Of a stretch of 35,719 nucleotides of DNA, positions 22,089 to 29,625 are shown one piece after another. The position numbers and the translations under genes are program-made. Source of the DNA: Candidatus Zhuqueibacterota bacterium (GTDB lineage Bacteria; Zhuqueibacterota; Zhuqueibacteria; Zhuqueibacterales; Zhuqueibacteraceae); contig JAKEEU010000216.1 in the NCBI GenBank assembly GCA_022616415.1, forward strand, positions 1 through 35,719. The letters run 5' to 3'. The notes under the pieces were generated by a model. It was not told the DNA's origin. It was given only the letters and a program-made list of their open reading frames with translations, and searched no databases. Positions within the stretch are counted from its first letter, which is position 1; the number at the start of each line of letters is the position of its first letter.

Positions 22089-22609
22089 TTTGTCGCCTCA
22101 ACTTTTTCGATGGTTAAAGTGTAAGGGTGGCCGTGATGTCCTTGTGGCGTTTCTTTCGTCAAGCTGCCCGTGACTTTCACCGTCCCGCCTTGCGGGATGG
22201 ATTCGGCGCGAAGCTTCTCCAACTGCGCATTGCTTTTGAGCATGAATTGCAGGTCGGTTCCACTGACCAAAAACACCGGCGCGCCGTTTTTCTCTTTGAT
22301 GGCGCCGGCGACGGTTAACGAAATCGACCCAGGAGTGAAGCCAGCGTCCTTGGCTACCGGTTCGAGTCGTTCAATATCGATGGACAGATCTTTTTTGCTC
22401 GAGAGAATCGCCACGCCTTTGTCGACATAGATTGTCACTTTTCCCACACCTTTCACTTCTTTCAATTTCTTTTCGAGTCCATAAGCGCAGAAGGGGCAGG
22501 CAAGGCCGTCCACACGCATTTCCACACGCTCAACTTGCGCCAAGGCCGTTTCCACGCCATAGATCGAGACGAGCAGAGCCAACAGCATCAAGAATTTTAA
22601 AGTTTTCAT
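22085..22609 (-). CDS. Secreted heavy-metal-associated (MerP-like) domain protein
   Basis: A 174-residue protein with a signal peptide (FLMLLALLVSIYGVETALAQ). The HMA domain follows (VERVEMRVDGLACPFCAYGL), with the metal site CPFC as in MerP and copper chaperones (GMxCxxC). After the beta-alpha-beta-beta-alpha-beta unit (to about residue 95) a second domain of about 75 residues carries His in GHHGHPYTLTIEKVE. The ATG at 22609 with GGAG 8 nt upstream is preferred; an upstream extension runs into octamer-repeat copy 3. The stop overlaps the NHL start (ATGA). It probably binds Hg(II) or Cu in the periplasm. Confidence 0.85.
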   Translation of the reverse strand: MKTLKFLMLLALLVSIYGVETALAQVERVEMRVDGLACPFCAYGLEKKLKEVKGVGKVTIYVDKGVAILSSKKDLSIDIERLEPVAKDAGFTPGSISLTVAGAIKEKNGAPVFLVSGTDLQFMLKSNAQLEKLRAESIPQGGTVKVTGSLTKETPQGHHGHPYTLTIEKVEATK

Positions 22610-22630
22610 ATTTCGTTTCTCCTTGAATCT

Positions 22631-22771
22631 TGGATCGTTGGATTGATGGATCATTGGATTGCTGGATTGTTGGACTACTGCGCGCCGTACTCCATCAATC
22701 CAGTGCTCCAACAATCCATTAATCCATCACAAAACTCCATCAATTCATTAATCCCAAAATCCACTACTCCG
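22631..22771. repeat. 8-bp-phased inverted repeat, copy 3
   Basis: Six TGGANNNN octamers (22631-22678), such as TGGATTGA and TGGATTGC, are followed by a centre TGCGCGCC and a right arm of NNNNTCCA octamers (22687-22726), such as TCAATCCA and ACAATCCA. After a phase break of 5 bp, further octamers of the same kind run to about 22771. It lies between the outer-membrane protein gene and the HMA-domain gene of the - strand operon. Confidence 0.85.
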
Positions 22772-22776
22772 GTTTT

Positions 22777-23670
22777 TTAATACAGCAGCAGCCGCAAGCC
22801 GAGGCTCGCTGTCCACGCCGTTCCCAATTGGAGGCCGTTCGGCTCGTCGATGATCGGATATTGAAACGAGGCTTCCACGAGCCAAAGGCGACCGCCGATG
22901 TACTGCAAGCCTGGCGAGAGAAAAATCGTCGTGCCGCCGGAGTTGGCATCGGCCACGCCATTGACTTTATTTTTCGCGGTTGTCGCGCCATTGATTTCGA
23001 GAAACGCATTCAACTGCGGCGACGGATAGGTTTCGTAGACCGCCGGCAGCAGGCGATAACCCAAAGCCAGATCATAAGCGATACCATTGCCGTAATCGAC
23101 GCCGCCATTGGAGGTGTTGAGAGCGTAGCCGCCTTCGAGATAAACGCCGGCGCGGCGCTTGATCCATCCGGCGACGGCGGAAAACGTGTAATCCGTGGAG
23201 CCGCTGCCCAAAGCCGGCGCAGCTTTTTCATCGCCGGTCGGCAGCTTGACATTCACGCGACCGGCCGCGCGAAACGTTTCGTTTTTACGGTCACGCTTGT
23301 AGAAAGCGTATTTGGCGAAAAATTGAATATCACCCAAGCCGGAGCTGGAAAGATTTGGCCCACGGGTATTCAAATTGGCATTGACATACGGAAAAATGCC
23401 GGCGATCTGAAAGTCATCCGTGAGATTGTAGGGCACCGCGAACGGTTGCACCCAGACGGTGACTTCCCGCGCCATCGGATCGGCAATTTCATTCCCGTCC
23501 TGCAGCAACTTGTTCAGACGCATCACCTTGCCGAACGTGCGCACGGCTTTTCCCGAAATTCCCAGGAGAATCGGCGAATCGGTATTGATGGGCGGGCCTT
23601 GCGCCAGCGCCTCCGAGGAAACGCCGGCCAAGGCCGCCGAAAAAATAATCGCGGCCAAGCGGGTTATCAT
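22777..23670 (-). CDS. Outer-membrane transporter-like beta-barrel (MetA-pathway type)
   Basis: A 297-residue protein with a signal peptide (IIFSAALAGVSSEALAQ). Strand motifs typical of the phenol-degradation MetA/transporter barrel family follow: LTDDFQIAGIFPYVNANLNT, GLGDIQFFAKYAFYKRD, AAGRVNVKLPTGDEK, YTFSAVAGW, IAYDLALGYRL, LNAFLEING, GGTTIFLSPGLQYIGGRLWL and the terminal LGLRLLLY. AAGGAAT precedes the ATG. It lies inside the HMA/P-ATPase operon, so it may be an outer-membrane partner in metal export or uptake. That role is inferred from position. Confidence 0.8.
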   Translation of the reverse strand: MITRLAAIIFSAALAGVSSEALAQGPPINTDSPILLGISGKAVRTFGKVMRLNKLLQDGNEIADPMAREVTVWVQPFAVPYNLTDDFQIAGIFPYVNANLNTRGPNLSSSGLGDIQFFAKYAFYKRDRKNETFRAAGRVNVKLPTGDEKAAPALGSGSTDYTFSAVAGWIKRRAGVYLEGGYALNTSNGGVDYGNGIAYDLALGYRLLPAVYETYPSPQLNAFLEINGATTAKNKVNGVADANSGGTTIFLSPGLQYIGGRLWLVEASFQYPIIDEPNGLQLGTAWTASLGLRLLLY

Positions 23671-23773
23671 TTTGAAATTCCTTAATTCAAGTTTCTATAC
23701 ATTTAGTCGTTCGAGCCGAGATCAACTTACGACTTCGAAGCTAATTGTACGATAAGGAACCCGCCGTTCTCCT

Positions 23774-23917
23774 TTACGCCTCGACAGCGGTGAACCCGGC
23801 TTTCTCGATCGCCTCCTTGAGTCTCTGCTCCTGCACTTTTGCCGGCTCGTAGCGCACGGAGACGTGCTTTTGCGACACCTTCGGCTTGACCTCTCCGACG
23901 CCTGGCAGCGACTTCAA
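23774..23917 (-). pseudogene. HMA-domain fragment lacking the CxxC loop
   Basis: The frame reads LKSLPGVGEVKPKVSQKHVS, VRYEPAKVQEQRLKEAIEKA and GFTAVEA before TAA. This is the second half of an HMA domain (end of helix 1 to last strand). The first strand and the metal-binding GMxCxxC loop are missing. TTG at 23917 has GAGGAG 7 nt upstream, so a 47-residue metal-site-less fragment could be translated. It lies directly after the 89-residue HMA protein, in a different frame. Probably a decayed second domain or gene. Confidence 0.55.
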
Positions 23918-23933
23918 TGTTGTGCTCCTCGTT

Positions 23934-24203
23934 TCAATCAACTCGACTTTTGGCAGAATTGGCCGAATCGGAAGTTGGACTGACGACTCTGGTCTGATAA
24001 CCGGCCTTACCTATGCGTTCCGCGATCTTGGCGGCGTCCAGCATCGCTGCGTCAAACAGTACCTCGATACGTTGGTTGCGGGCGTGAGCCCGAACCTTCC
24101 CCACCCCCTGTACAGTTTTGAGCACGTGCTCGACGCGCTCTTCGCAGCCTTCACAGACCAACTGCTGGTCACCGACGACTTCGAAAGTGATAGACTTAAG
24201 CAT
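23934..24203 (-). CDS. Small HMA-domain protein
   Basis: An 89-residue cytoplasmic HMA-type protein. It reads MLKSITFEVVGDQQLVCEGC and EERVEHVLKTVQGVGKVRAH, with the metal motif as CEGC. The rest completes the ferredoxin-like fold (IEVLFDAAMLDAAKIAERIG, KAGYQTRVV). A C-terminal tail of about 15 residues is unlike the family and may come from the frame change before the downstream HMA fragment. It starts 17 nt after the P-type ATPase stop codon, in the same operon. Probably a metallochaperone for the ATPase or the MerC pathway. Confidence 0.8.
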   Translation of the reverse strand: MLKSITFEVVGDQQLVCEGCEERVEHVLKTVQGVGKVRAHARNQRIEVLFDAAMLDAAKIAERIGKAGYQTRVVSPTSDSANSAKSRVD

Positions 24204-24220
24204 ACGTTCAAACTCCTTTC

Positions 24221-26674
24221 TTACGCTTCGGCTTTAGATGGGATCGGTGGCGCTTGCCCGACCGTCTTGATAGCCTGGAAGAAATAGGCGCCGCGGCTCC
24301 ACAGAGAATTGATGAAGATCGACGTCACGCTTGCCGCCATGGCGACCATGCCCCATATCGGATAAACCAATCCCGTCGCGGCGGCCGGAATCCCGATGCC
24401 ATTGAACGTGAATGCGAGGATTACGTTTTGCAGCATCTTTCCATAACTGTAACGGCTGATCTCGTAGGCATCGAGCACGGCGCCAACCCGCTTGTTGAGG
24501 ATGATCACATCGGCGGATTCGATGGCGATGTCGGCTCCAGTGCCGAAGGCGATGCCGACCTCGGCTTGCATCAGGGCCGGTGCATCGTTGATGCCGTCGC
24601 CGACCATGGCCACGCGCGCACTCTCCTGGAGCTTGCGGATCATCGCGGCCTTCTCGGCTGGCAATACGCGCGCATGAACTTCTTCGATGCCGGCGGCACG
24701 GGCGAAATGTTGTGCCGCCCGCTCGTTATCGCCGGTGATCAGGCTCGTGCGGATGCCGAGCGCGTGCAGTCGGCGAACTGTCTCGGCTGCGTCGGGCCGC
24801 AGCGCGTCGCCAAGCGCCAGCACACCGAGCAACGTGCCTTCGCGTGCAGCGGCGATCACGTTCAGCCCCTGCGCTTCGAGTTCTTTGATGCGTCCGTCCT
24901 GGGAAGCGAGGTTCACTCCCTCGCTCGCGAGAAAAGACGGGCTGCCGACAACGAGCCTTTTGTTGCCAAGGCGTGCCCTGACTCCTTTGCCCGTAACAGC
25001 CTCGAATCCCTGCACGTCGGACAGAGCGATACCGCGTTTGAAAGCCTCTTCCACCACCGCACGGGCGAGCGGATGTTCGGAGCCCGCCTCTACAGATGCT
25101 GCGAGCGCGAGTAATTCCGCTTCTGTATCGGCCACGGGGACGATCTCCCGCAAGGCGGGGTGCCCCTCGGTCAGCGTGCCGGTCTTATCGAAAACCACGC
25201 GCTGCACGCGCCGCAAGGCTTGAAAGGCCTCGCCGGTGCGCATCAGCACCCCGCGCTCGGCCCCTTCGCCCGCCCCACGGACAATGGAGAGCGGCGCCGA
25301 GATTCCCACTGCGCACGGATAGCCCATGACCAGCACGCTCAGGCCGGCAAACATCGCCCGCTGTAGATCAGGTGAGCCTCCGACGACCAGTGGACCAAGC
25401 AGCCAGAAGAGGGTCGCCCCGGCCGCGGTAAGCAGCACAAGCGGTGTGTAAACGCGCAGCACGCGATCCACAAGGTGCAACAGGCCAGGTTTCAATGCTC
25501 GGGCGTCTTCCACGCTTCGTATTACTTGCCTGAGAAAACTCTCTTCGCCGACCACAGTCACGCGCACGAGGAGGGTGCCGTGGCCGTTCAGAGAGCCACT
25601 CACTGTCCGGTCTCCCTGGCGTTTCTCGACAGGTAGCGGCTCGCCGGTGACGAGCGATTCGTCCACATCCGATTCGCCCGATTCGACCTCACCATCCACC
25701 GGTACTCGCGCGCCTGGGCGGATGCGCACCAGGTCGCCAACGCGCACCTGTTCGAGCGGCACCTCCTGTTCTCTGCCGTCCTTTACGACAGACGCAACGT
25801 CAGGCTCAAGGTCCAACAGCTTCTTGACCGCCTGCGAGCTGCGGGTTTTCACGATCAGCGACAGCCACTCGGAAAAAATGTGATAAGTGAGCACCATGAC
25901 CCCGACCGAAAAAAACGCTGTCGTCGGATAATCCGGCGGGTTGAATGCCAGGCCGATCACTCCGCCAGCAAGCCCCGCAAATGCTCCGAATTCAACCAGC
26001 ACATGCTGGTTGAGGATGCCACGCCGCAGTGCCGCTGCTGCCATGCGTGCAATGTGCCCGCCCACGCCGAAGATGATGAACACAATGAGCGCTCCGGCGA
26101 ACCACGGGGTAGCGGCGCCGAACGCTCCGCCCAATTGAAGCGCGTAGATGCCGGCGCCAGAGGCGGCGAGAAGGGCCGAGCCGGCAAACGCCCAACCCAA
26201 ACCATAGCTGCGCAAGACCACGAAGGAGAATACGACGAGGCTCGCGATGGAAAACACGCACAGCCAGAACCATCCGCTGTTGACCGGGTATCCGGCCAAC
26301 CCCATTGCGGCAATGCTCATGGCCAGTGCGGTCAGGAAACGCCCGCGCTCGCGCACCAGCGCGCGCTCTTCTTCCTCAAACGGACGCAACTTGCGCGGAT
26401 CGGAGACGGTGTAGCCTATATCCTTGAGCGTTTGCAGCAGTTCCTCGGCTCGCGCCACGGTCGGGTCGTACTCGATAAGCGCTTGTTCATGGGTCAGGCT
26501 CACCGCCACTTTGTCGACGCCAGATCGCCTGCCCAGCGCCTTTTCGATCGTGCCGGTGCACAACGAACAGTGCAGCCCACCGATATGGGCGCGGATTCGT
26601 CGGCGGCCCGGTAATTTGGAAGGCTCTTCGTTCCAGAAACGTTGAGCAGATTCAACGGTCGTTGCGGTACTCAT
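24221..26674 (-). CDS. Heavy-metal-translocating P-type ATPase (P1B) with N-terminal HMA domain
   Basis: An 817-residue P1B-ATPase that would export metal ions at the cost of ATP. An N-terminal HMA domain carries HIGGLHCSLCTGTIEKAL (Cys36, Cys39). TM helices and the actuator motif TGEPLPVEK follow. The phosphorylation site is DKTGTLTEG (Asp496), and the hinge is MVGDGINDAPAL. The membrane metal motif, normally CPC, is YPC here (VMGYPCAVGIS, near residue 452). The last helices contain FTFNGIGIPAAATG and MAASVTSIFINSL. The ATG overlaps the stop of the short HMA gene (ATGA). Metal specificity is uncertain; the mer context suggests Hg, Cd, Zn or Pb. Confidence 0.93.
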   Translation of the reverse strand: MSTATTVESAQRFWNEEPSKLPGRRRIRAHIGGLHCSLCTGTIEKALGRRSGVDKVAVSLTHEQALIEYDPTVARAEELLQTLKDIGYTVSDPRKLRPFEEEERALVRERGRFLTALAMSIAAMGLAGYPVNSGWFWLCVFSIASLVVFSFVVLRSYGLGWAFAGSALLAASGAGIYALQLGGAFGAATPWFAGALIVFIIFGVGGHIARMAAAALRRGILNQHVLVEFGAFAGLAGGVIGLAFNPPDYPTTAFFSVGVMVLTYHIFSEWLSLIVKTRSSQAVKKLLDLEPDVASVVKDGREQEVPLEQVRVGDLVRIRPGARVPVDGEVESGESDVDESLVTGEPLPVEKRQGDRTVSGSLNGHGTLLVRVTVVGEESFLRQVIRSVEDARALKPGLLHLVDRVLRVYTPLVLLTAAGATLFWLLGPLVVGGSPDLQRAMFAGLSVLVMGYPCAVGISAPLSIVRGAGEGAERGVLMRTGEAFQALRRVQRVVFDKTGTLTEGHPALREIVPVADTEAELLALAASVEAGSEHPLARAVVEEAFKRGIALSDVQGFEAVTGKGVRARLGNKRLVVGSPSFLASEGVNLASQDGRIKELEAQGLNVIAAAREGTLLGVLALGDALRPDAAETVRRLHALGIRTSLITGDNERAAQHFARAAGIEEVHARVLPAEKAAMIRKLQESARVAMVGDGINDAPALMQAEVGIAFGTGADIAIESADVIILNKRVGAVLDAYEISRYSYGKMLQNVILAFTFNGIGIPAAATGLVYPIWGMVAMAASVTSIFINSLWSRGAYFFQAIKTVGQAPPIPSKAEA

Positions 26675-26853
26675 AATGACACCTCCGTATCAATTAGAAA
26701 AATCCCATGAACGAGATTGACCAGCACACTTTTAACACCAGGATATCGTTTGAGTGCTTTCTCAAGGCTCATGGTGCAAAACGAGCACATCATTCCCGAG
26801 ACTTTCATTTGAATAGTTTGGATATTTTCTATTGCCATGTTCATCATCTCCAT
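26671..26853 (-). CDS. Short MerP/HMA-like protein (60 residues)
   Basis: Contains the HMA start: IQTIQMKVSGMMCSFCTMSL followed by EKALKRYPGVKSVLVNLVHG, with the metal site CSFC. The domain ends at IFLIDTEVSL, so the second helix and last strand of a normal 70-residue HMA domain are missing. ATG at 26853 is the first start; an ATG at 26838 has GGAG at better distance. Its stop overlaps the P-type ATPase start (ATGA), indicating translational coupling. The sequence resembles the N-terminal metal domain usual for such ATPases, so it may be a split-off, shortened domain. Confidence 0.75.
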   Translation of the reverse strand: MEMMNMAIENIQTIQMKVSGMMCSFCTMSLEKALKRYPGVKSVLVNLVHGIFLIDTEVSL

Positions 26854-26860
26854 TCGTTAA

Positions 26861-27298
26861 TCATCTTTCCATTTTAATACGGTGAATCTGAAAGACCTGT
26901 TGTGAACGTGGTCGCTTGAGCCATAAATTCCAAAGTGACGCGCCAATGAGAAACACAATCCCGACATACAGCACGGCGGGCTCGTTCCAAATCAGACGAC
27001 CGGCAACTACAGCCGCCGAACCCGCGATGGTCGCGATGAGAGGTTCTGGGCGTCGATGGCTTCTCGTCGACCAAGCCACACTGGCAACGCCAACGAAAAG
27101 AAAAATGCCGATAAGCGGCGCCAGTACGCGCTCGTTCACCAGGAAACCAAGTCCGATTGCCGAAAACATTCCAGCGTAAGCAGCAATGCAAAATGGACAA
27201 GTCATGCTTGGCAGAAGAGACAGCACCGCCCCTGGGAGAAGCGCCAAGCTCGTCATCCAAGATTGGCGTGCATTGGGATTTACATTACTTTGTGGCAT
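26861..27298 (-). CDS. merC: MerC-family mercury transport protein
   Basis: A 145-residue membrane protein with four predicted TM helices. The first has the cysteine pair in LLPSMTCPFCIAAYAGMFSA, followed by IGLGFLVNERV. The last helix reads VLYVGIVFLIGASLWNLWLK. These correspond to CAAC, AIGLGFL and the LMYVGLALMIGVSIW segment of enterobacterial MerC as I remember it. MerC imports Hg(II) through the inner membrane. It is the first gene of the long metal operon; the short HMA gene follows after 8 nt. An ECF-type promoter (27366-27391) lies about 68 bp upstream. Confidence 0.8.
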   Translation of the reverse strand: MPQSNVNPNARQSWMTSLALLPGAVLSLLPSMTCPFCIAAYAGMFSAIGLGFLVNERVLAPLIGIFLFVGVASVAWSTRSHRRPEPLIATIAGSAAVVAGRLIWNEPAVLYVGIVFLIGASLWNLWLKRPRSQQVFQIHRIKMER

Positions 27299-27365
27299 AA
27301 AAGTATTCTCATTTTGTTGGTTTTGAGTTACGAAATTTGAATTTATTTCGTCTTCATCTTGTAAG

Positions 27366-27391
27366 AACGACGCAGCTCGAAAAAAGTAACG
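27366..27391 (-). promoter_or_regulatory. ECF-type promoter of the merC operon
   Basis: Read on the - strand: CGTTACTTTT (27391-27382), 12 nt, then CGTT (27369-27366). This equals GTTAC-N16-CGTT, the spacing of typical ECF promoters (GGAAC-N16/17-CGTC). The same elements with identical spacing precede the second ECF sigma gene (28901-28876). Downstream it leads to merC. Confidence 0.7.
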
Positions 27392-27412
27392 TGGAACATC
27401 TTACGGATGCAG

Positions 27413-28279
27413 TCAAGCCAATTTATATCGCACCCAATATCCAATCGCGCCGCCAACTACCGAGCCGGCAAGCGCACCACCAAACCAACCTATAAGCACA
27501 CCCAGCGCAAAAGGCGCGCATTGTAAGAAAATGCTGGGTGCAAGCAACAGCACGAACACGCCGCCGGCCAACGAGCCTCGGAGAATTGGGCTGTTTCCGC
27601 AGCGCTTGGCGGAGAAATAAGAGGCAATAGCCATCGGCACCATGGCATAAAAAAAACCGAAGAGACCATATGTGCCGCCAATCGACAGTCTTTCGACGAA
27701 AGGTTGGGTAAGCGCGTAATTGCTGCAAAACCGCACCGAGCTTGGCACCGGACTGAGGAAAGTCAGCAGCAAAAAAATGCCAACGGCGACGAGTGAGGCT
27801 TGCCCGAGAAACTTCCACGAAGTCTCTTCTTGACGGCGTCCAATCGAGAACAGGTAAAATACCAGTCCATACAGCCCCGTCCACAAGGCTCCGGCTACAG
27901 TTAATCCGAGGGGATGAATGAGATCGAGATTGACACGCAAAGACAGAATGGCCGCGGTGGCAATTGCGGTAACCAGTCCCATGCCGAAAGGCGCGATTGG
28001 CAGGAAGCGTTCGTTCCATCTTTTGCGGACGGCCGTTGCCACCACCGGAGTTTGTACTGCTGCATGGGCCTGTTCCACGATCGACGTGGCTAACGCATTC
28101 GGCAGCGGCTGCTCTTGCCAGATATCCAGAGACTGCCAAGCATTTCGCAGTTCATCAAGCTCAACCGCACACGCCGAACAGGTTTGCGTGTGGCGTTCTA
28201 TCTGCGGTTTTTGTTCTGGCGATAAATTTTCTGCCAGCAACGCCACCAACTCTTGCTGAAATTGTTGGCAGGTTGTCAT
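27413..28279 (-). CDS. Multi-TM zinc-finger anti-sigma factor
   Basis: A 288-residue partner of the adjacent ECF sigma. The N-terminal ZAS domain has IERHTQTCSACAVELDEL (HxxxCxxC, residues about 29-36). Six hydrophobic segments follow, starting with FLPIAPFGMGLVTAIATAAI. Most anti-sigma factors have one TM; this one is a polytopic membrane protein, and cysteines occur in loops and helices (VRFCSNY, AKRCGNS, FLQCAPF). These could sense metal or thiol state, by analogy with metal-responsive ECF systems such as CnrYXH (inference). AAGGTGA precedes the ATG, 3 nt after the sigma stop codon. The stop is about 115 bp upstream of merC. Confidence 0.85.
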   Translation of the reverse strand: MTTCQQFQQELVALLAENLSPEQKPQIERHTQTCSACAVELDELRNAWQSLDIWQEQPLPNALATSIVEQAHAAVQTPVVATAVRKRWNERFLPIAPFGMGLVTAIATAAILSLRVNLDLIHPLGLTVAGALWTGLYGLVFYLFSIGRRQEETSWKFLGQASLVAVGIFLLLTFLSPVPSSVRFCSNYALTQPFVERLSIGGTYGLFGFFYAMVPMAIASYFSAKRCGNSPILRGSLAGGVFVLLLAPSIFLQCAPFALGVLIGWFGGALAGSVVGGAIGYWVRYKLA

Positions 28280-28282
28280 TTG

Positions 28283-28825
28283 TCACCTTTTCAGATGAAT
28301 AAGTTTTTCTCGCAACGTTTTTAATGCCCGATAGGCCCGTTGCTTGGCCGCCGCTTCGGAAATTCCCAAAATGCCGGCGATTTCGGCATAGGAAAGACCT
28401 TGATATTTTGCCAACAAGATCACCTCACGTTGCTCCTCGGGCAAGCTTTGCACCGCTTTTTGAACCGCTGCCAGTCGCTCGGATAATTCGATATCTGATT
28501 CCGAAACGCGCATTTCCAAAATAGTTTCAGACAAATCCTCCCTTGCGCCTCGTCGCTTGCGCTGACGAAGCTGATCGCGCAGCAGATTCATGGCAATCGT
28601 ATAAAGCCAACTGGCAAACGTGCGCGTCGGTTGATATCGCTCACGGGCGGAGATGACGCGCAGAAAGGTCTCTTGCACCAAATCACCGGCAGTCTCAGCA
28701 TTTCCCAAAGCCCGCAGGAACAAATTATACACTTTCCGGCCATATCTGGCGAAAAGCTCATCAAACGCCTCGGGGCGTCCTTTGGCGTATGCTAACATAA
28801 GGTCTTCATCGCTGGCTGTTTGCAA
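28283..28825 (-). CDS. ECF-type RNA polymerase sigma factor (second)
   Basis: A 180-residue ECF sigma. Region 2 contains AFDELFARYGRKVYNLFLRA, GDLVQETFLRVISARERYQP and FASWLYTIAMNLLRDQLRQR. Region 4 begins at LPEEQREVILLAKYQGLSYA, with the HTH IAGILGISEAAAKQRAYRAL. The start is TTG at 28825 with GGAGAGG 9 nt upstream. A promoter signature identical in layout to that of the merC operon lies about 50 bp upstream, pointing to autoregulation and to the metal operon as target. The anti-sigma gene follows after 3 nt. Confidence 0.93.
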   Translation of the reverse strand: MQTASDEDLMLAYAKGRPEAFDELFARYGRKVYNLFLRALGNAETAGDLVQETFLRVISARERYQPTRTFASWLYTIAMNLLRDQLRQRKRRGAREDLSETILEMRVSESDIELSERLAAVQKAVQSLPEEQREVILLAKYQGLSYAEIAGILGISEAAAKQRAYRALKTLREKLIHLKR

Positions 28826-28875
28826 TTTAATTAACCTCTCCGCGTTCGGCTACGCCTGTAAGATTCATTTATGCA

Positions 28876-28901
28876 AACGTGCGAGTCACTGAAAAGTAAC
28901 G
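28876..28901 (-). promoter_or_regulatory. ECF-type autoregulatory promoter
   Basis: Read on the - strand: CGTTACTTTT (28901-28892), 12 nt, then CGTT (28879-28876). It lies 51 bp upstream of the TTG start of the second ECF sigma gene. It matches the merC promoter at both boxes with the same 12-nt gap; the spacer itself differs, which argues against simple duplication. Confidence 0.7.
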
Positions 28902-28930
28902 CGAACTTTCTTATAAAAATTTCCCTGAAA

Positions 28931-28965
28931 CAAAAAGGGATGGCATGCACGGCCATCCCTTTTTG
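28931..28965. terminator. Rho-independent terminator
   Basis: CAAAAAGGGATGGC (28931-28944) pairs perfectly with GCCATCCCTTTTTG (28952-28965) around a 7-nt loop. The T-run in the stem makes it usable in both directions. It ends leftward transcription from the 29138-30030 genes before the sigma promoter. Confidence 0.85.
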
Positions 28966-29137
28966 ACACTTATCCTCATCCGCGGCGCTCACGTCATCGT
29001 CTTCGGCAGCTTCTTTTCACCTCAAAATTTCTTATATCGCTCGTTCAACAAAGTTGTAAAAATATAGCATGCTGCCGGGGGTGTTTGTCAAGTTCTTTTG
29101 TACCAGCGCAGTCTTTTGTGATTTCACCGCATAATCG

Positions 29138-29601
29138 TCATTTCATCTTTTCGAGCAACTCGCGGGCTTTATGCTCAAACGTTTGCAGGTCAAAAAAATT
29201 ATCTCGACGCTTCTTCTCATAACTGAGTTGATGCATCCAAAAATCCGGAACCGTGGGCTCGTCGGCCCAATGCACTTTGTGGTTATACAAAAAATAAGTG
29301 TCCCAAGACAAAGGTCCATCGAATTCAAGCACACGTAACCAGATTTGTCCGGTCAATTGATCGCCGTCCCAGAAATAGCGCACACGCGGATCGGCGAATT
29401 CTTTTGTCCGCTTGACCGCCCAGTTGCGATTATCCGTTGGCAACACCGGCAACCAAATTCGGTAAGCTGATGCTTCGCGTCGCTCGCTGCTAAAAAGTCT
29501 GCGAGGTTGGGATTGTACCAATAAAGAAATCCGCCTGCGAGAACCAGAAGAACGAGCAACGGCAATAGAATCAGGATCCGTTTGACGTTCTTTGAAAGCA
29601 T
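29138..29601 (-). pseudogene. Membrane-anchored thioredoxin-like protein, frameshifted
   Basis: The ATG at 29601 (GGAGAG upstream) starts a signal anchor, VKRILILLPLLVLLVLAGGF, then LYWYNPNLADFL. Around 29480-29510 the frame is lost. Another frame continues to 29138 with AYRIWLPVLPTDNRNWAVKR, DPRVRYFWDGDQLTGQIWLR and SWDTYFLYNHKVHWADEPTV. The second part resembles periplasmic thioredoxin-like proteins (WLPVLPTDNR, DPRVxxFWD). The usual CxxC segment between anchor and this part is missing, so a deletion plus frameshift is likely. Confidence 0.65.
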
Positions 29602-29625
29602 CGTAAACTCTCCATCGATTGAGCT

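Larger units (their letters stand above)
28826..29137. other. 312-bp regulatory gap
   Basis: No gene is seen. It holds the autoregulatory ECF promoter (28876-28901) and a strong terminator hairpin (28931-28965) for the gene pair to the right. The remaining part (28970-29137) shows nothing recognisable. Confidence 0.6.

Noticed and set aside
22828..23685. 285-residue + strand ORF
   Set aside because: Antisense to the outer-membrane barrel gene; low-complexity Arg-rich translation.
24254..25114. 286-residue + strand ORF, and other long + ORFs to 26614
   Set aside because: Antisense to the P-type ATPase, whose motifs are all in the - frame.
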